From NCBI GenBank assembly GCA_902765395.1, contig CACWZP010000005.1, forward strand, positions 62,001 through 126,000: a stretch of 64,000 nucleotides of DNA, given 5' to 3'. Of this stretch, positions 1 through 8,726 are shown one piece after another (position 1 is the first letter of the stretch; the number at the start of each line of letters is the position of its first letter). The notes below the pieces were generated by a model. The model did not search any database. It was not told the origin of the DNA and saw only the letters and a list, made by a program, of their open reading frames with translations. The position numbers were made by a program, and so were the translations under genes. This stretch comes from an uncultured Eubacteriales bacterium. GTDB lineage: Bacteria > Bacillota > Clostridia > Christensenellales > Aristaeellaceae.

Positions 1-1313
1 CCGTCCTCCACCCACTGGCTGATCACGCGGCACAGGATGCGGCGGAAGTACTCGTGGCGCGGATAGCTCAAGAAGCTGCGGCTGTCGGTGAGCATGCCCA
101 CGAAGCCGGCCAGGTAGCCCAGCGCCGCCAGGGATTTCAGCTGCTCGGTCATGCCGTCGAAGTGGTCGTTGAACCACCAGGCGGAGCCGTGCTGGATGCG
201 CCCCACCGCCTCGTCGTTCTGGAAGCAGCCCAGGATGGTGTCGATGGCGGCGTTGTCGTTGGTGTTCAGAGAGTACAGGATGGTCTTGGGCAGGCAGCCC
301 AGCTCCTCCAGGTGGCCCAGGAAGGCCGCGGTCTGGGTGGAGGGGGCGGTGTTGTCCACGCAGTCATAGCCGGTGTCCGGGCCCATCTTCCTGAACATGG
401 GGCCGTTGTTGTCCCGGCGGCAGCCGTAGTGCAGCTGCATCACCCAGTTCATGCGCTTGTACTCGCCGGCCACGAAGGTCATGAACGCGAACTTGAACTT
501 GTTCTCGTCCTCGGCGGAGGGGATCGCGCCGTTCAGGCGGGCCTTGAAGATGGCCTCCACCTCGTCGTCGGTGGCGGGGGCGTACATCACGTAGTTCAGC
601 GCGTGGTCGCTGAGCACGCACTTGTGCTCGGCAAAGTAGGCCATGCGCTTCTTCAGCGCTTCCTTCAGGCCGGCGAAGCTGTCGATGGCGACGCCGGAGA
701 CGTCGGCAAGCTGCTTCACGTAGTCCAGATAGGTGTCCTTCTCCAGGTTCATGGCCTTGTCCGGGCGCCAGGCGGGCAGCACGGCGGTCTTGAAGGAGGC
801 GTCGGCGGCCAGCTTCTCGTGCCACTCCAGGGAGTCCACCGGGTCGTCGGTGGTGCAGATGGTCTCGACATTGGACATGTTGATGAGGCCCCGCACGCCG
901 TAGCCCGGCTCCTGCAGCTTCTTCTCGGTCAGCTGCCAGACCTCCTCGGCGGTGTCCCTGTTCAGGATGCCCTCATAGCCGAAGAAGCGGCGCAGCTCCA
1001 GGTGGCTCCAGTGATAGAGCGGATTGCCGATGGCCTTGCCCAGCACCTCGGCCCACTTCATGAACTTTTCCTTGTCGGTGGTCTCGTTGCCAGTGATGTA
1101 CTTCTCGGGGATGCCCGCCGAGCGCATCAGGCGCCACTTGTAGTGGTCGCCGCCCAGCCAGACCTGGGTGATGTTGTCGTACCGCCGATCCTCCCAGATC
1201 TCCCGGGGGTTGATGTGGCAGTGATAGTCGATGATCGGGCAGTCCGCCGCAGCCTCGTGATACAGCTTTTTGGCGGTTTCGGTGTTCAAAAGGAAATCTT
1301 TGTCGAGAAACAT
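1..1313 (-). CDS. uxaC: Glucuronate (uronate) isomerase, 3' end cut by the window edge
   Basis: UxaC isomerises D-glucuronate to D-fructuronate and D-galacturonate to D-tagaturonate in the cytoplasm, the first step of hexuronate catabolism. About 437 residues are visible and the reading frame runs off position 1, so only the last few dozen residues should be missing. The N-terminus carries the family metal-site motif DYHCHI (His31 and His33), followed by the PREIWED and WLGGDHYKWR stretches typical of the amidohydrolase-like uronate isomerases. The ATG at 1313 has a GGAGGT ribosome site four bases upstream. It is the last visible gene of a minus-strand operon that supplies the next enzymes (UxuB, UxuA, KdgK) and a TRAP transporter. 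Family assignment is secure; substrate preference between glucuronate and galacturonate cannot be read from sequence. Confidence 0.93.
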   Translation of the reverse strand, partial: MFLDKDFLLNTETAKKLYHEAAADCPIIDYHCHINPREIWEDRRYDNITQVWLGGDHYKWRLMRSAGIPEKYITGNETTDKEKFMKWAEVLGKAIGNPLYHWSHLELRRFFGYEGILNRDTAEEVWQLTEKKLQEPGYGVRGLINMSNVETICTTDDPVDSLEWHEKLAADASFKTAVLPAWRPDKAMNLEKDTYLDYVKQLADVSGVAIDSFAGLKEALKKRMAYFAEHKCVLSDHALNYVMYAPATDDEVEAIFKARLNGAIPSAEDENKFKFAFMTFVAGEYKRMNWVMQLHYGCRRDNNGPMFRKMGPDTGYDCVDNTAPSTQTAAFLGHLEELGCLPKTILYSLNTNDNAAIDTILGCFQNDEAVGRIQHGSAWWFNDHFDGMTEQLKSLAALGYLAGFVGMLTDSRSFLSYPRHEYFRRILCRVISQWVED

Positions 1314-1340
1314 ATGTACCTCCAATTGTGTGATAACGCT

Positions 1341-1375
1341 GGTTTCCTGCGCTGGAATCAGGGGCGCAGGAAACC
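1341..1375 (-). other. 12-bp perfect stem-loop between kdgK and uxaC
   Basis: GGTTTCCTGCGC at 1341-1352 pairs perfectly with GCGCAGGAAACC at 1364-1375 around an 11-base loop. No T-run follows on the minus strand, and uxaC starts only 27 bases downstream, so it is more likely an mRNA-processing or stabilising hairpin inside the operon than a full terminator. Confidence 0.6.
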
Positions 1376-1414
1376 GGGAACAGAAAGACGGCAGTGAATG
1401 CCTGTAGGCGCAGC

Positions 1415-2515
1415 CTACCGCTTTACCCGCGCTCCGGCGCCGCCCATGACGGCCTCCACCTCTTCGCGGGTGGCCATGGAGGTGTCGCCGGGGGTGGTCA
1501 TGGCCAGGGCGCCGTGGGCCGCGCCGTAGTTCACGGCGGTCTCGGCGTTGCCGGTGGTCATCAGGCCGTAGATCAGGCCGGAGGCGAAGCTGTCGCCGCC
1601 GCCCACGCGATCCATGATCTCCAGCCCGTCATAGGCCTTGGACATGTGCACCACGCCGTCGGCCCAGCAGATGGCCTTCCAGTCGTTCACGGTGGCGGTC
1701 TTCACGGTGCGCAGCGTGGTGGCGATGGCCTTGAAGTTGGGATAGGCCTTGGCCGCCTGCTCGATCATCTTGTAGTAGCCGTCCAGGTTCAGACTCTTCA
1801 GGTTGGCGTCGTTGCCCTCCACCTCCAGGCCCAGGCAGGCGGTGAAATCCTCCTCGTTGCCGATCATCACGTCCACGTACTTCGCCACTTCCTTATTCAC
1901 CTCGCGGGCCTTCTCCAGGCCGCCGATGGCGCTCCACATGGAGGGGCGGTAGTTCAGGTCGTAGGAGATGATGGTGCCGTGCTTCTTGGCGATCTTGCAG
2001 GCCTCGATGACGGTCTCGCAGCTCTGCTCGCTCAGTGCCGCGTAGATGCCGCCGGTGTGCAGCCATCGCACGCCCAGCTCGCCGAAGACGTGCTCGAAGT
2101 CGAAGTCCTCGGGGCGCGCCTGGGAGATGGCGGTGTTGGCCCGGTCGGAGCAGCCCATCGCGCCGCGGATGCCGAAGCCGCGCTCGGTGAAGTTCAATCC
2201 GTTGCGGCAGATGCGGCCGATGCCGTCGGTCTTCTTCCAGTAGATCAGGTCGGTGTCCACGCCGCCCTGCTCGATCAGGTCCTTCAGCAGCTTGCCCACC
2301 TCGTTGTCAGCAAAGGCGGTCAGCACGCCGGTGCGCAGGCCGAAGCACTTGTGCAGGCCGCGGACCACGTTGTACTCGCCGCCGCCCTCCCAGACCTTGA
2401 ATTCGCGGGCGGTGCGGATGCGGCCCTCGCCGGGGTCCAGCCGCAGCATGATCTCGCCCAGGGACACCGCGTCGTACTTGCACAGGTTCGCGGGCTTCAG
2501 ATTCAGGTTCAGCAT
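1415..2515 (-). CDS. kdgK: 2-keto-3-deoxygluconate kinase, PfkB family
   Basis: This PfkB-type sugar kinase should phosphorylate 2-keto-3-deoxygluconate to KDPG, the step after mannonate dehydratase. The 366-residue protein has the ribokinase-fold N-terminal SLGEIMLRL segment, a substrate region with GGGEYNV, and the C-terminal PfkB signature DRVGGGDSFASG with the catalytic base at Asp308. The usual GAGD is GGGD here, a common variant. The ATG has a GGAGG site nine bases upstream. It lies between uxuB and uxaC on the same strand, which fixes KDG as the likely substrate over other hexoses. A partner KDPG aldolase, often next to kdgK, is not in the window and may lie left of position 1 or elsewhere. 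Confidence 0.88.
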   Translation of the reverse strand: MLNLNLKPANLCKYDAVSLGEIMLRLDPGEGRIRTAREFKVWEGGGEYNVVRGLHKCFGLRTGVLTAFADNEVGKLLKDLIEQGGVDTDLIYWKKTDGIGRICRNGLNFTERGFGIRGAMGCSDRANTAISQARPEDFDFEHVFGELGVRWLHTGGIYAALSEQSCETVIEACKIAKKHGTIISYDLNYRPSMWSAIGGLEKAREVNKEVAKYVDVMIGNEEDFTACLGLEVEGNDANLKSLNLDGYYKMIEQAAKAYPNFKAIATTLRTVKTATVNDWKAICWADGVVHMSKAYDGLEIMDRVGGGDSFASGLIYGLMTTGNAETAVNYGAAHGALAMTTPGDTSMATREEVEAVMGGAGARVKR

Positions 2516-2554
2516 ATTATCATACCTCCGTCAATCCTGAAATTTGTTTGCAGA

Positions 2555-2633
2555 TTCTTCGGCTCCGGCTTCGCCTCCGCTCAGAATGACAGGATGGCGT
2601 GCCGCGTCATCCCGGTCGAAGCCGGCGGAGCGG
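2555..2633. repeat. Dispersed intergenic repeat (copy 1) between uxuB and kdgK
   Basis: On the minus strand this gap contains TCATTCTGAGCGGAG, then GGAGCCGAAGAATCTG, separated by an inserted GGCGAAGCC. Positions 2606-2633 hold a related degenerate copy beginning GTCATCCCGG. The same core, TCATCCCGAGCGGAGCCGAAG, recurs on the plus strand near 10233-10262. Two copies in different operons and opposite orientations indicate a small dispersed repeat family rather than gene-specific regulation. Confidence 0.6.
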
Positions 2634-4241
2634 TTAATCCAGATACTTTTTCAGCGTAGCGCGCACCGCGCCGGGGCCGGCGATCAGCTCCTTGAAATAG
2701 CCGGTGATCTTTTCGCCCAGCCCGGCCTCGATCAGGCTCATGCCGAACAGGTTGGGGTTGGCAAGCAGCGCGTCCAGCTTGCCGTCCGCCGTCTCGGGCC
2801 TGCCCAGCTCGATGCCGGAGAGGGCCTCCTGCAGCGTGGGCACCATCGGGTCAGGGCTGACGGGCATCTCGTTGCCGTTGTCGTCCACGCCCAGCAGGTA
2901 GCGCAGCCAGCCGGCGATGGCCAGGGGGATGGCGCTCAGGTCCGCGGGGCTGCGCGCCGGGTCGGCGGCGTAGCTCTTGATGGTCTCGCCGAAGCGGATG
3001 GGCACCTTCTGGCTGGTGTCGCAGGCGATGCGCTGGGGCGTGTCGGGCATGAAGGGGTTGGGGAAGCGCTGGGTGACCACCTCGTCGATGAAGGCCCTGG
3101 GGGACAGGATCTTCGGGTCGGTGGCCACGGGCAGGCCCTCCACGTAGCCGATGCGCTTGATCAGCTCCACCAGCTCCTCGTCCTTCATCTCGTCGCAGAT
3201 CTTCTCATAGCCCAGCAGGCAGCCGTACACCGCCAGCGCCGTGTGCAGCGGGTTCAGGCAGGTGGTCACCTTCATGCGCTCGGTCATGTTCACGGTGTCC
3301 CGGTCGGTCATGTAGACGCCCGCCTTTTCAAGGGGCGGCCTGCCGTTGGGGAAGCGGTCCTCGATGACCAGGTACTGGGGCGCCTCGGCGTTCACGAAGG
3401 GGGCGATGTAGGTGTGCTTTTCGGTGACGATGGGCGCCATGCCCTCGATGCCCAGCGCAGTCAGCTGCTTTTCCACGGCCTCCGCGGGGCGCGGCGTGAT
3501 CTTGTCGATCATGCTCCAGGGGAAGGAGACCTTGCCCTCGTCCTCCAGCCACGCCACGTATTCGGCGGGCACCAGGCCCCTGTCCAGCCACGCCCGGGCC
3601 ATCTCAGTGACGCCCGCGCGCAGCTTCTCGCCGTTGTGGGAGCAGTTGTCCATGCTCACCACGGCGATGGGCGCGCCGCCGGCGTTGAAGCGCTCCAGCA
3701 GGAGCGCGGCCACCACGCCCATGGCGTGCTTCGGCGCGGCAGGGCCGTTTTCGATGTCGGCCTTCGCCACTTGGGTCAGCTCGCCCTTCATGTCGCGCAG
3801 GGCATAGCCCTTCTCGGTGATGGTGAAGGACAGCATCTGCAGGCTCGGCTTGCGGAAGACTTTCCGCAGCGCCTCCAGCCCCTCCGGCTGGGCCGCCACC
3901 ACGCCCTTGGCGATGGAGGCCACGATCTCCTTGTCGATGCCGCCGTCCGCCAGCAGGCTGACCGCCAGGGTCATGCTGTCATGGGGCATGTAGATCTTCT
4001 CCACCACCTCCGAGTCGAAGGTCTCCACGGCGATGATGCCGGCCTTGGCGTCGCCCTGGTTCAGCAGCTTCTGCTGCAGGCCCGCGATGAAGATGCGGAA
4101 GATGTTGCCCGCGCCGAAGTGCACCCACACCGGGTTCTGCTCCGTCTCGGCGCACATGGCCTTCCAGTCGTGCTTCGGCAATTTCACGCCCGCTTTTTCC
4201 CAATCCTCGCGGGCCTGAAGGCCGTTGTAGTTCAATATCAT
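2634..4241 (-). CDS. uxuB: Fructuronate reductase (mannitol dehydrogenase family)
   Basis: UxuB reduces D-fructuronate to D-mannonate with NADH. The protein (535 residues from the preferred start) is a polyol-specific long-chain dehydrogenase: an N-terminal Rossmann region around VWVHFGAGNIFRIF, the central conserved MDNCSHNGEKLR block that carries the catalytic lysine region, and the C-terminal-domain signature LNPLHTALAVYG. The length is slightly above the 480-500 usual for UxuB. The ATG at 4241 is preferred to an upstream ATG at 4259 because the AAAGGGTG ribosome site overlaps that upstream codon and sits well spaced before 4241. It lies between uxuA and kdgK. Tagaturonate reductase (UxaB) is in the same superfamily, but neighbouring uxuA favours fructuronate. 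Confidence 0.87.
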   Translation of the reverse strand: MILNYNGLQAREDWEKAGVKLPKHDWKAMCAETEQNPVWVHFGAGNIFRIFIAGLQQKLLNQGDAKAGIIAVETFDSEVVEKIYMPHDSMTLAVSLLADGGIDKEIVASIAKGVVAAQPEGLEALRKVFRKPSLQMLSFTITEKGYALRDMKGELTQVAKADIENGPAAPKHAMGVVAALLLERFNAGGAPIAVVSMDNCSHNGEKLRAGVTEMARAWLDRGLVPAEYVAWLEDEGKVSFPWSMIDKITPRPAEAVEKQLTALGIEGMAPIVTEKHTYIAPFVNAEAPQYLVIEDRFPNGRPPLEKAGVYMTDRDTVNMTERMKVTTCLNPLHTALAVYGCLLGYEKICDEMKDEELVELIKRIGYVEGLPVATDPKILSPRAFIDEVVTQRFPNPFMPDTPQRIACDTSQKVPIRFGETIKSYAADPARSPADLSAIPLAIAGWLRYLLGVDDNGNEMPVSPDPMVPTLQEALSGIELGRPETADGKLDALLANPNLFGMSLIEAGLGEKITGYFKELIAGPGAVRATLKKYLD

Positions 4242-4270
4242 GTCGGAACACCCTTTCAATGATCGGTTTC

Positions 4271-4394
4271 AATGAGGAATGAGGAATTAGGAATGAGGAA
4301 TGGCGGTACATATCCCTCCGGGATTTGAATATATTGAAATCCGTAAGGATTTCCACCAGAATTCCTGATTCCTCATTCCCAATTCCTAATTCTT
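4271..4394. repeat. AT-rich inverted-repeat element between uxuA and uxuB
   Basis: Left arm 4271-4301 is made of GAGGAAT/GAATTAGGAATGAGGAAT blocks; right arm 4361-4394 is its imperfect reverse complement. Between them lie two smaller hairpins, ATCCC-tcc-GGGAT and GAAATCC-gtaa-GGATTTC. The right arm includes the uxuA stop codon. The composition is AT-rich in a GC-rich operon and resembles a MITE-like or REP-like insertion; as RNA it would fold into one long hairpin between two cistrons. Confidence 0.6.
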
Positions 4395-5453
4395 CTCAAT
4401 GGCTTCCCACAATCCGTTGAGATAGGCGGCGCCCAGGGCGCGGTCGTACAGCCCGTAGCCGGGGCGGCCCACCTCGTCCCAGATCATGCGGCCGTGATCC
4501 GGGCGCACGTAGGTGTCGGGGCAGGTGTCGTGGATGGCCTTCATGATGGCGTACAGGTCCAGATCACCGGTGCAGGACAGGTGCGCGGCCTCGCGGAAGT
4601 GGTGGTGGCCCAGGAACTTCACGTTGCGCACGTGCATCGCGCCGATGCGGTCCATCTCGCCGAAGTGGCGGATGGCGGCCACCACGTCGTTGTCGGGGTT
4701 GGAGCCCAGGGAGCCGGTGCACAGGCAGATGGCGTTGGCGGGGCTGTCGTGCAGCTTCACGATCCTGTCAAACTGCTCGGTGGTATGGGCGATGCGGGGC
4801 AGGCCGAAGATGGGCCAGGCGGGGTCGTCCGGGTGGCAGGCCATGCGCACGCCCACTTCCTCGCACACGGGGATCACCGCGTCCAGGAAGTACTTGTAGT
4901 GCGTTCGCAGGTCGTCGCCGGTCATGCCCTCGTACTGCTTCAGCGTGGTCTCCAGCAGCGCCAGCCGCTCCGGCTCCCAGCCGGGCAGGGTGAAGCCCTG
5001 GCTGCCTTCGGCGGTCTTCTTCACGATCTCCAGCGGGCCCATCTCGCCCAGATCCTTCTCGTCGAAGTACAGGGAATTTGAGCCGTCCTCGGGGATCACC
5101 CGGGCCAGGTCCGTGCGCAGCCAGTCGAACACGGGCATGAAGTTGTAGACGATCACCTTCACGCCGTTGCGGGCCAGCATGCGGATGGTGGAGATGTAGT
5201 TTTCGATGTACTCGTCCCGGCTGGGAAGGCCCAGCTTGATGTCTTCGTGGACGTTCACGCTCTCGATGACCTCGATCTCAAGGCCGGCGGCGTGCACCTC
5301 CTCCACCAGCGCCTTGAACTCGTCCTCGGGCCAGTCCACGCCCGCGGGCTTGTCCAGCAGGCCCATCAGGCCGGTCATGCCGGGGATCTGCTTCACGTAT
5401 TTCAGCGGGATGGGGTCGGATTGCGATCCGTACCAGCGGAATGTCATTTTCAT
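4386..5453 (-). CDS. uxuA: Mannonate dehydratase
   Basis: UxuA dehydrates D-mannonate to 2-keto-3-deoxygluconate. The protein starts MKMTFRWYG, the conserved UxuA opening, and continues with [29 protein letters not shown] and [12 protein letters not shown], which hold the metal-binding His/Cys/Asp residues of this TIM-barrel family. Length (355 residues) is normal. An upstream in-frame ATG at 5522 falls inside an inverted repeat and would add residues not typical of the family; the ATG at 5453 follows an AAAGGATG ribosome site. It sits directly between the TRAP permease gene and uxuB, with AT-rich hairpin repeats in both flanking gaps. Confidence 0.94.
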   Translation of the reverse strand: MKMTFRWYGSQSDPIPLKYVKQIPGMTGLMGLLDKPAGVDWPEDEFKALVEEVHAAGLEIEVIESVNVHEDIKLGLPSRDEYIENYISTIRMLARNGVKVIVYNFMPVFDWLRTDLARVIPEDGSNSLYFDEKDLGEMGPLEIVKKTAEGSQGFTLPGWEPERLALLETTLKQYEGMTGDDLRTHYKYFLDAVIPVCEEVGVRMACHPDDPAWPIFGLPRIAHTTEQFDRIVKLHDSPANAICLCTGSLGSNPDNDVVAAIRHFGEMDRIGAMHVRNVKFLGHHHFREAAHLSCTGDLDLYAIMKAIHDTCPDTYVRPDHGRMIWDEVGRPGYGLYDRALGAAYLNGLWEAIEKN

Positions 5454-5480
5454 GGATTGTTCACATCCTTTGATTGGTCG

Positions 5481-5558
5481 AGAGTGTAGAGTGAAGAGTT
5501 TAGAGTTTAGAAAACAAGACATTCAATCCAAACTCTAAACTCTCCACTCTTTACTCTG
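5481..5558. repeat. Long near-perfect hairpin repeat between dctM and uxuA
   Basis: A 30-base arm (5481-5510, AGAGTG/AGAGTTTAG blocks) is the reverse complement of 5529-5558 (CTCTAAACTCT blocks) with only a few mismatches and an 18-base loop. Like the element at 4271-4394 it is AT-rich, fills the gap between two operon genes and would form a strong RNA hairpin upstream of uxuA. It could differentially stabilise the transporter and enzyme parts of the mRNA, or be a MITE-like insertion. Confidence 0.7.
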
Positions 5559-5561
5559 TCG

Positions 5562-6863
5562 TCAGACGGCGTAGCCGAACACGCTCGGCAGCCACAGGGA
5601 AATCTGCGGGATGAAGGTCAGCAGCAGCAGCGTGATCAGCATGCACAGGTAGAAGGGCAGCGTCGCCTTGACGACCTTCTCCATGGGCCGCTTGGCCACG
5701 GCGGAGCCGATGAACAGCACCGCGCCGACGGGCGGCGTCAGCAGGCCGATGCCGCAGTTCAGAACCACCATGATGCCGAACTGGATGGGGCTGATGCCGA
5801 TGGACGTGGCCACGGGCAGCAGGATGGGCGTGGCGATCAGTATGATGGGCGCCATGTCCATGATCATGCCCAGCACCAGCAGGATCAGGTTCAGCAGCAG
5901 CGCGATGACGACGGGGCTGTTGGAGACGCCCTGGATCAGCGCGGCGGCCTTGGCGGGCACGTGCAGGTTGGTCAGGCAGTAGCCGAACGCGCCGGACATG
6001 GCGATCAGGATCAGCACGATGGCCAGCGTGTCGATGCAGCTTTCCAGACCCTTCCAGACGCCCTTCCAATCCATGCCGCGGTAGATGAACACGGAAACGA
6101 TCAGCGAGTACACGACGGCGATGGCGGCGGACTCGGTAGCGGTGAACACGCCGCCGACCACGCCCACGACCACGATCAGTATCGCGGCCAGCGCCCAGAA
6201 GGAGGTGCCAAGCTGCTTGAGGAACTTGACGATGGAGAACTTTTCGCCCTTGGGATAGTTGCGCTTCACGGAGATGATGTAGGAGCCCACCATCAGGCTG
6301 ATGGCCAGCAGCGCGCCGGGCAGGTAGCCCGCCATGAACAGCGCGCCGACGGAGATGCCGCCCGCGGTGGTGGCGTAGATGACCATGTTGTGGCTGGGCG
6401 GCACCAGCAGGCCCTCGCAGGAGGAGGTGATGGTGACGGCGGTGGAGAAGTCCACGTCGTAGCCCTGGTCCACCATCATGGGGATCAGGATGGAGCCCAG
6501 GGACGCGGTGTCGGCGGAGGCGGAGCCGGAGATGCCGCCGAAGAAGTAGGAAGCCACGATGTTCACCATGGCCAGGCCGCCGCGCATCCAGCCCACCAGG
6601 CTGTTGGCCAATGCGATCAGCTTATCCGATATGCCGCCCGAGCCCATCAGCACGCCCATCGTGATGAAGAAGGGCACGGCCATCAGGCTGAAGGACCACA
6701 CGCCGTGGTGCATCTGCAGGGGCAGGACGGTCAGGTTCTGGCCCATGGAGATCAGGCACAGCACGGTGGAAATGCCCACGGAATAGGCAATGGGGAAGCG
6801 AAGGAATACCATGAGCAGGAAGCTGCCCAGCAGGATCAGGGTGGAAAGATTCTCGCCGCTCAT
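5562..6863 (-). CDS. dctM: TRAP transporter large permease, DctM type
   Basis: This 433-residue hydrophobic protein is the large membrane subunit of a tripartite ATP-independent periplasmic (TRAP) transporter, which drives solute uptake with an ion gradient. It shows about twelve membrane segments and DctM hallmarks such as GISGSASADTASLGSILIPMM, EGLLVPPSHNMVIYA and a C-terminal NCGIGLLTPPVGAVLF. Its ATG overlaps the dctQ stop by one base (TAATG), so translation is coupled. Placement directly upstream of uxuA makes a hexuronate, or the product of an extracellular pectinase, the likely substrate. Confidence 0.92.
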   Translation of the reverse strand: MSGENLSTLILLGSFLLMVFLRFPIAYSVGISTVLCLISMGQNLTVLPLQMHHGVWSFSLMAVPFFITMGVLMGSGGISDKLIALANSLVGWMRGGLAMVNIVASYFFGGISGSASADTASLGSILIPMMVDQGYDVDFSTAVTITSSCEGLLVPPSHNMVIYATTAGGISVGALFMAGYLPGALLAISLMVGSYIISVKRNYPKGEKFSIVKFLKQLGTSFWALAAILIVVVGVVGGVFTATESAAIAVVYSLIVSVFIYRGMDWKGVWKGLESCIDTLAIVLILIAMSGAFGYCLTNLHVPAKAAALIQGVSNSPVVIALLLNLILLVLGMIMDMAPIILIATPILLPVATSIGISPIQFGIMVVLNCGIGLLTPPVGAVLFIGSAVAKRPMEKVVKATLPFYLCMLITLLLLTFIPQISLWLPSVFGYAV

Positions 6864-7414
6864 TATGCCTGGGCCTCCTTTCCGTCGGTGCCGTTGGGTA
6901 CGAAGAATTCCTCAATGCGCAGGAACACCTGCTCCAGCTCGAACACGATCATGCCGATGCCGGCGATGGCCATGGGCAGGTACTGCCAGATCTGGCTCAG
7001 CGTGGGGATGGAGGAATACTTGGCGAACTTGGCGAGGCTGCCGTTGGGGTCAATGAGCTCCATGCCCTTGACCACCAGCACCACGCCCAGGGCAAGCACG
7101 GCCAGATCCGCCGCCAGGTCCAGCGCCTGGAGCAGGCGCTTGGGCAGGTACTTGTCGAAGGCGGTCATGCGGATGTGGCTGCGCTTGCGGATGGCCAGCG
7201 TGGCGGAGAGCACGGCCATGTAGACCATGAAGGTCAAAATCATTTCCTCGCTCCAGTGCGGGTCGCTGATAAACGGCACATATCGGCCCAACACGGACCA
7301 GGAGGTGATGAAGATATCTGCGATCAGCAGGATCTTGCAGATGAACAGGATGATCTTATAGGCCCAGTCATAGACGGGCTTGATCTTTTCCAGAGATTTG
7401 AAAAAGGCTGGCAT
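6863..7414 (-). CDS. dctQ: TRAP transporter small permease, DctQ type
   Basis: The 183-residue protein has four predicted membrane helices and the DctQ-type segment with YVPFISDPHWSEEM, followed by YMAVLSATLAIRKRSHIRM. It partners DctM in the TRAP complex. A GAGGAGG site precedes the ATG. It lies between dctP and dctM; a strong GC hairpin separates it from dctP. Confidence 0.9.
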   Translation of the reverse strand: MPAFFKSLEKIKPVYDWAYKIILFICKILLIADIFITSWSVLGRYVPFISDPHWSEEMILTFMVYMAVLSATLAIRKRSHIRMTAFDKYLPKRLLQALDLAADLAVLALGVVLVVKGMELIDPNGSLAKFAKYSSIPTLSQIWQYLPMAIAGIGMIVFELEQVFLRIEEFFVPNGTDGKEAQA

Positions 7415-7473
7415 TGAAAAAGCCTCCTCAATTTAAGTATGAAGGGATTGGCACTATCTTAGCACACACAAGA

Positions 7474-7507
7474 ATCGGGGGCGCGGGGTCAAGCCCGCGC
7501 CCCCGAT
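7474..7507 (-). other. 14-bp GC-rich intercistronic hairpin between dctP and dctQ
   Basis: ATCGGGGGCGCGGG (7474-7487) pairs perfectly with 7494-7507 around a 6-base loop. There is no T-run on the minus strand. A stem of this strength just after a binding-protein gene is a known way to protect upstream mRNA, and would raise DctP over DctQM, as TRAP and ABC systems need. Confidence 0.75.
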
Positions 7508-7535
7508 GGGTTAAACGTTGGGTTGTCTGTGTGGA

Positions 7536-8522
7536 TTACTGCAGAGCCAGGATCTGCTCGTAGATGTCCTCCATGCCGGCGATGTTCTCTTCCAGCACGG
7601 CTTTGGTGGCTTCCTGCCAGGGGGTCTTGTCCTCGACCTCGATGATGGTGGCGCCACCCTCGGTCAGGGTCTTGGCGGCCTCTTCCTGCTTGGCAATAAC
7701 GGACTCCTTGCAAACCGTCATGGCGTAATCGGCAGCTTCCTGCACCATGGCCTGCTGCTCCTCGCTCAGCTTGGCGAAGCAGGAATCGGTGGCGATCAGC
7801 TCGATGGTGCCCAGGGTGTGGCCGTCCTTCAGCAGATAGGGGGCAACCTCCTGGAAGGAGTTGGACAGGTAGTTGGTGATGGGCTGCTCGGCGGCATCCA
7901 CGACGCCGGACTGCAGGGAGGTGTACAGCTCGCCGAAGGACACGGTGGTGGCGGCGGCGCCCAGGCCGGAGACCATGCCGGTCATGATCGGGTCGTCGGA
8001 CACGCGGATCTTCAGGCCCTTCAGGTCTTCAATGCCCTTGACTTCATTCTTGAAGAAGAAGTGACGGAAGCCCTCTTCGCCGTAGGCCAGGCCGGTCAAG
8101 GGCATGCCCTTTTCCTTCGCCTCGGCCAGGAACTCCTTGGCCAGGTCGCTCTCGACGAAGTTCCAGTAATGATCCTCGCTGGTGAACACGTAGGGCAGGG
8201 TCAGGAAGACGGACTTCTCAGCGCCGTACTGGTTCAGGGCGAAGGCGGAAATGCGGACGATATCCACGGAGGTGTCGCCGGCAAAAATATTGGACAGGAC
8301 GGTTTTCTCATCGCCCATGACGCCGCTGGCCTGGATGTCCACCAGGATCTCGCCGCCGGACAGCTCTTCCAGCTTCTCCTTGAAAGCCAGGGCCACGTCG
8401 CCAACGACGGTGCCTTCCACGGGATTGACTTCCGCGTAGGTCAGGGTGATGGGCTCGGCCATGGCCGCAGAGCAGGCCAGAACCATAGCCAGCACGAGAA
8501 CGATGCTAAACAGTTTCTTCAT
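7536..8522 (-). CDS. dctP: TRAP transporter solute-binding protein, DctP type
   Basis: This is the extracellular ligand-binding component of the TRAP system. It has an N-terminal signal sequence (residues 1-22, positive MKK, then a hydrophobic run) and the DctP fold with EVNPVEGTVVGDVALAFKEK, LTGLAYGEEGFRHFF and LKGLKIRVSDDPIM. The conserved arginine in KIRV normally grips the substrate carboxylate, consistent with a uronate ligand. The 328 residues are typical. AAAGGAGG precedes the ATG. It is the first gene of the uronate operon, divergent from an AraC regulator across a 204-base region that must hold the operon promoter; I see only a weak minus-strand candidate there. Confidence 0.92.
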   Translation of the reverse strand: MKKLFSIVLVLAMVLACSAAMAEPITLTYAEVNPVEGTVVGDVALAFKEKLEELSGGEILVDIQASGVMGDEKTVLSNIFAGDTSVDIVRISAFALNQYGAEKSVFLTLPYVFTSEDHYWNFVESDLAKEFLAEAKEKGMPLTGLAYGEEGFRHFFFKNEVKGIEDLKGLKIRVSDDPIMTGMVSGLGAAATTVSFGELYTSLQSGVVDAAEQPITNYLSNSFQEVAPYLLKDGHTLGTIELIATDSCFAKLSEEQQAMVQEAADYAMTVCKESVIAKQEEAAKTLTEGGATIIEVEDKTPWQEATKAVLEENIAGMEDIYEQILALQ

Positions 8523-8670
8523 TGAGGGATTCCTCCTTTAAAATATTCCAACGGCTTTTGCCGCATTGGATACATCGGGTGGTGAGTTCATGTTGAGCAC
8601 ACGTAAACTCTGTTGATAATATTTAATCATATTTTCTGTGGAAAGTCTATAGTTTTAATTGAAATATACA

Positions 8671-8699
8671 TTGCAAAAAACATCAAATTTAATTATAAT
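8671..8699 (+). promoter_or_regulatory. Sigma-A type promoter of the araC-like gene
   Basis: TTGCAA (8671-8676) and a perfect TATAAT (8694-8699) are 17 bases apart, 28 bases before the regulator's start codon. The AT-rich divergent region also has to serve the dctP operon. Confidence 0.75.
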
Positions 8700-8726
8700 G
8701 GTAACTGTGGAAGGGAGTGAGCACGG

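Noticed and set aside
54-1397. Long plus-strand open frame (447 codons) over uxaC
   Set aside because: It is antisense to the well-conserved uxaC, rich in His/Gln/Gly/Val as expected from the complementary strand of GC-rich codons, and has no ribosome site.
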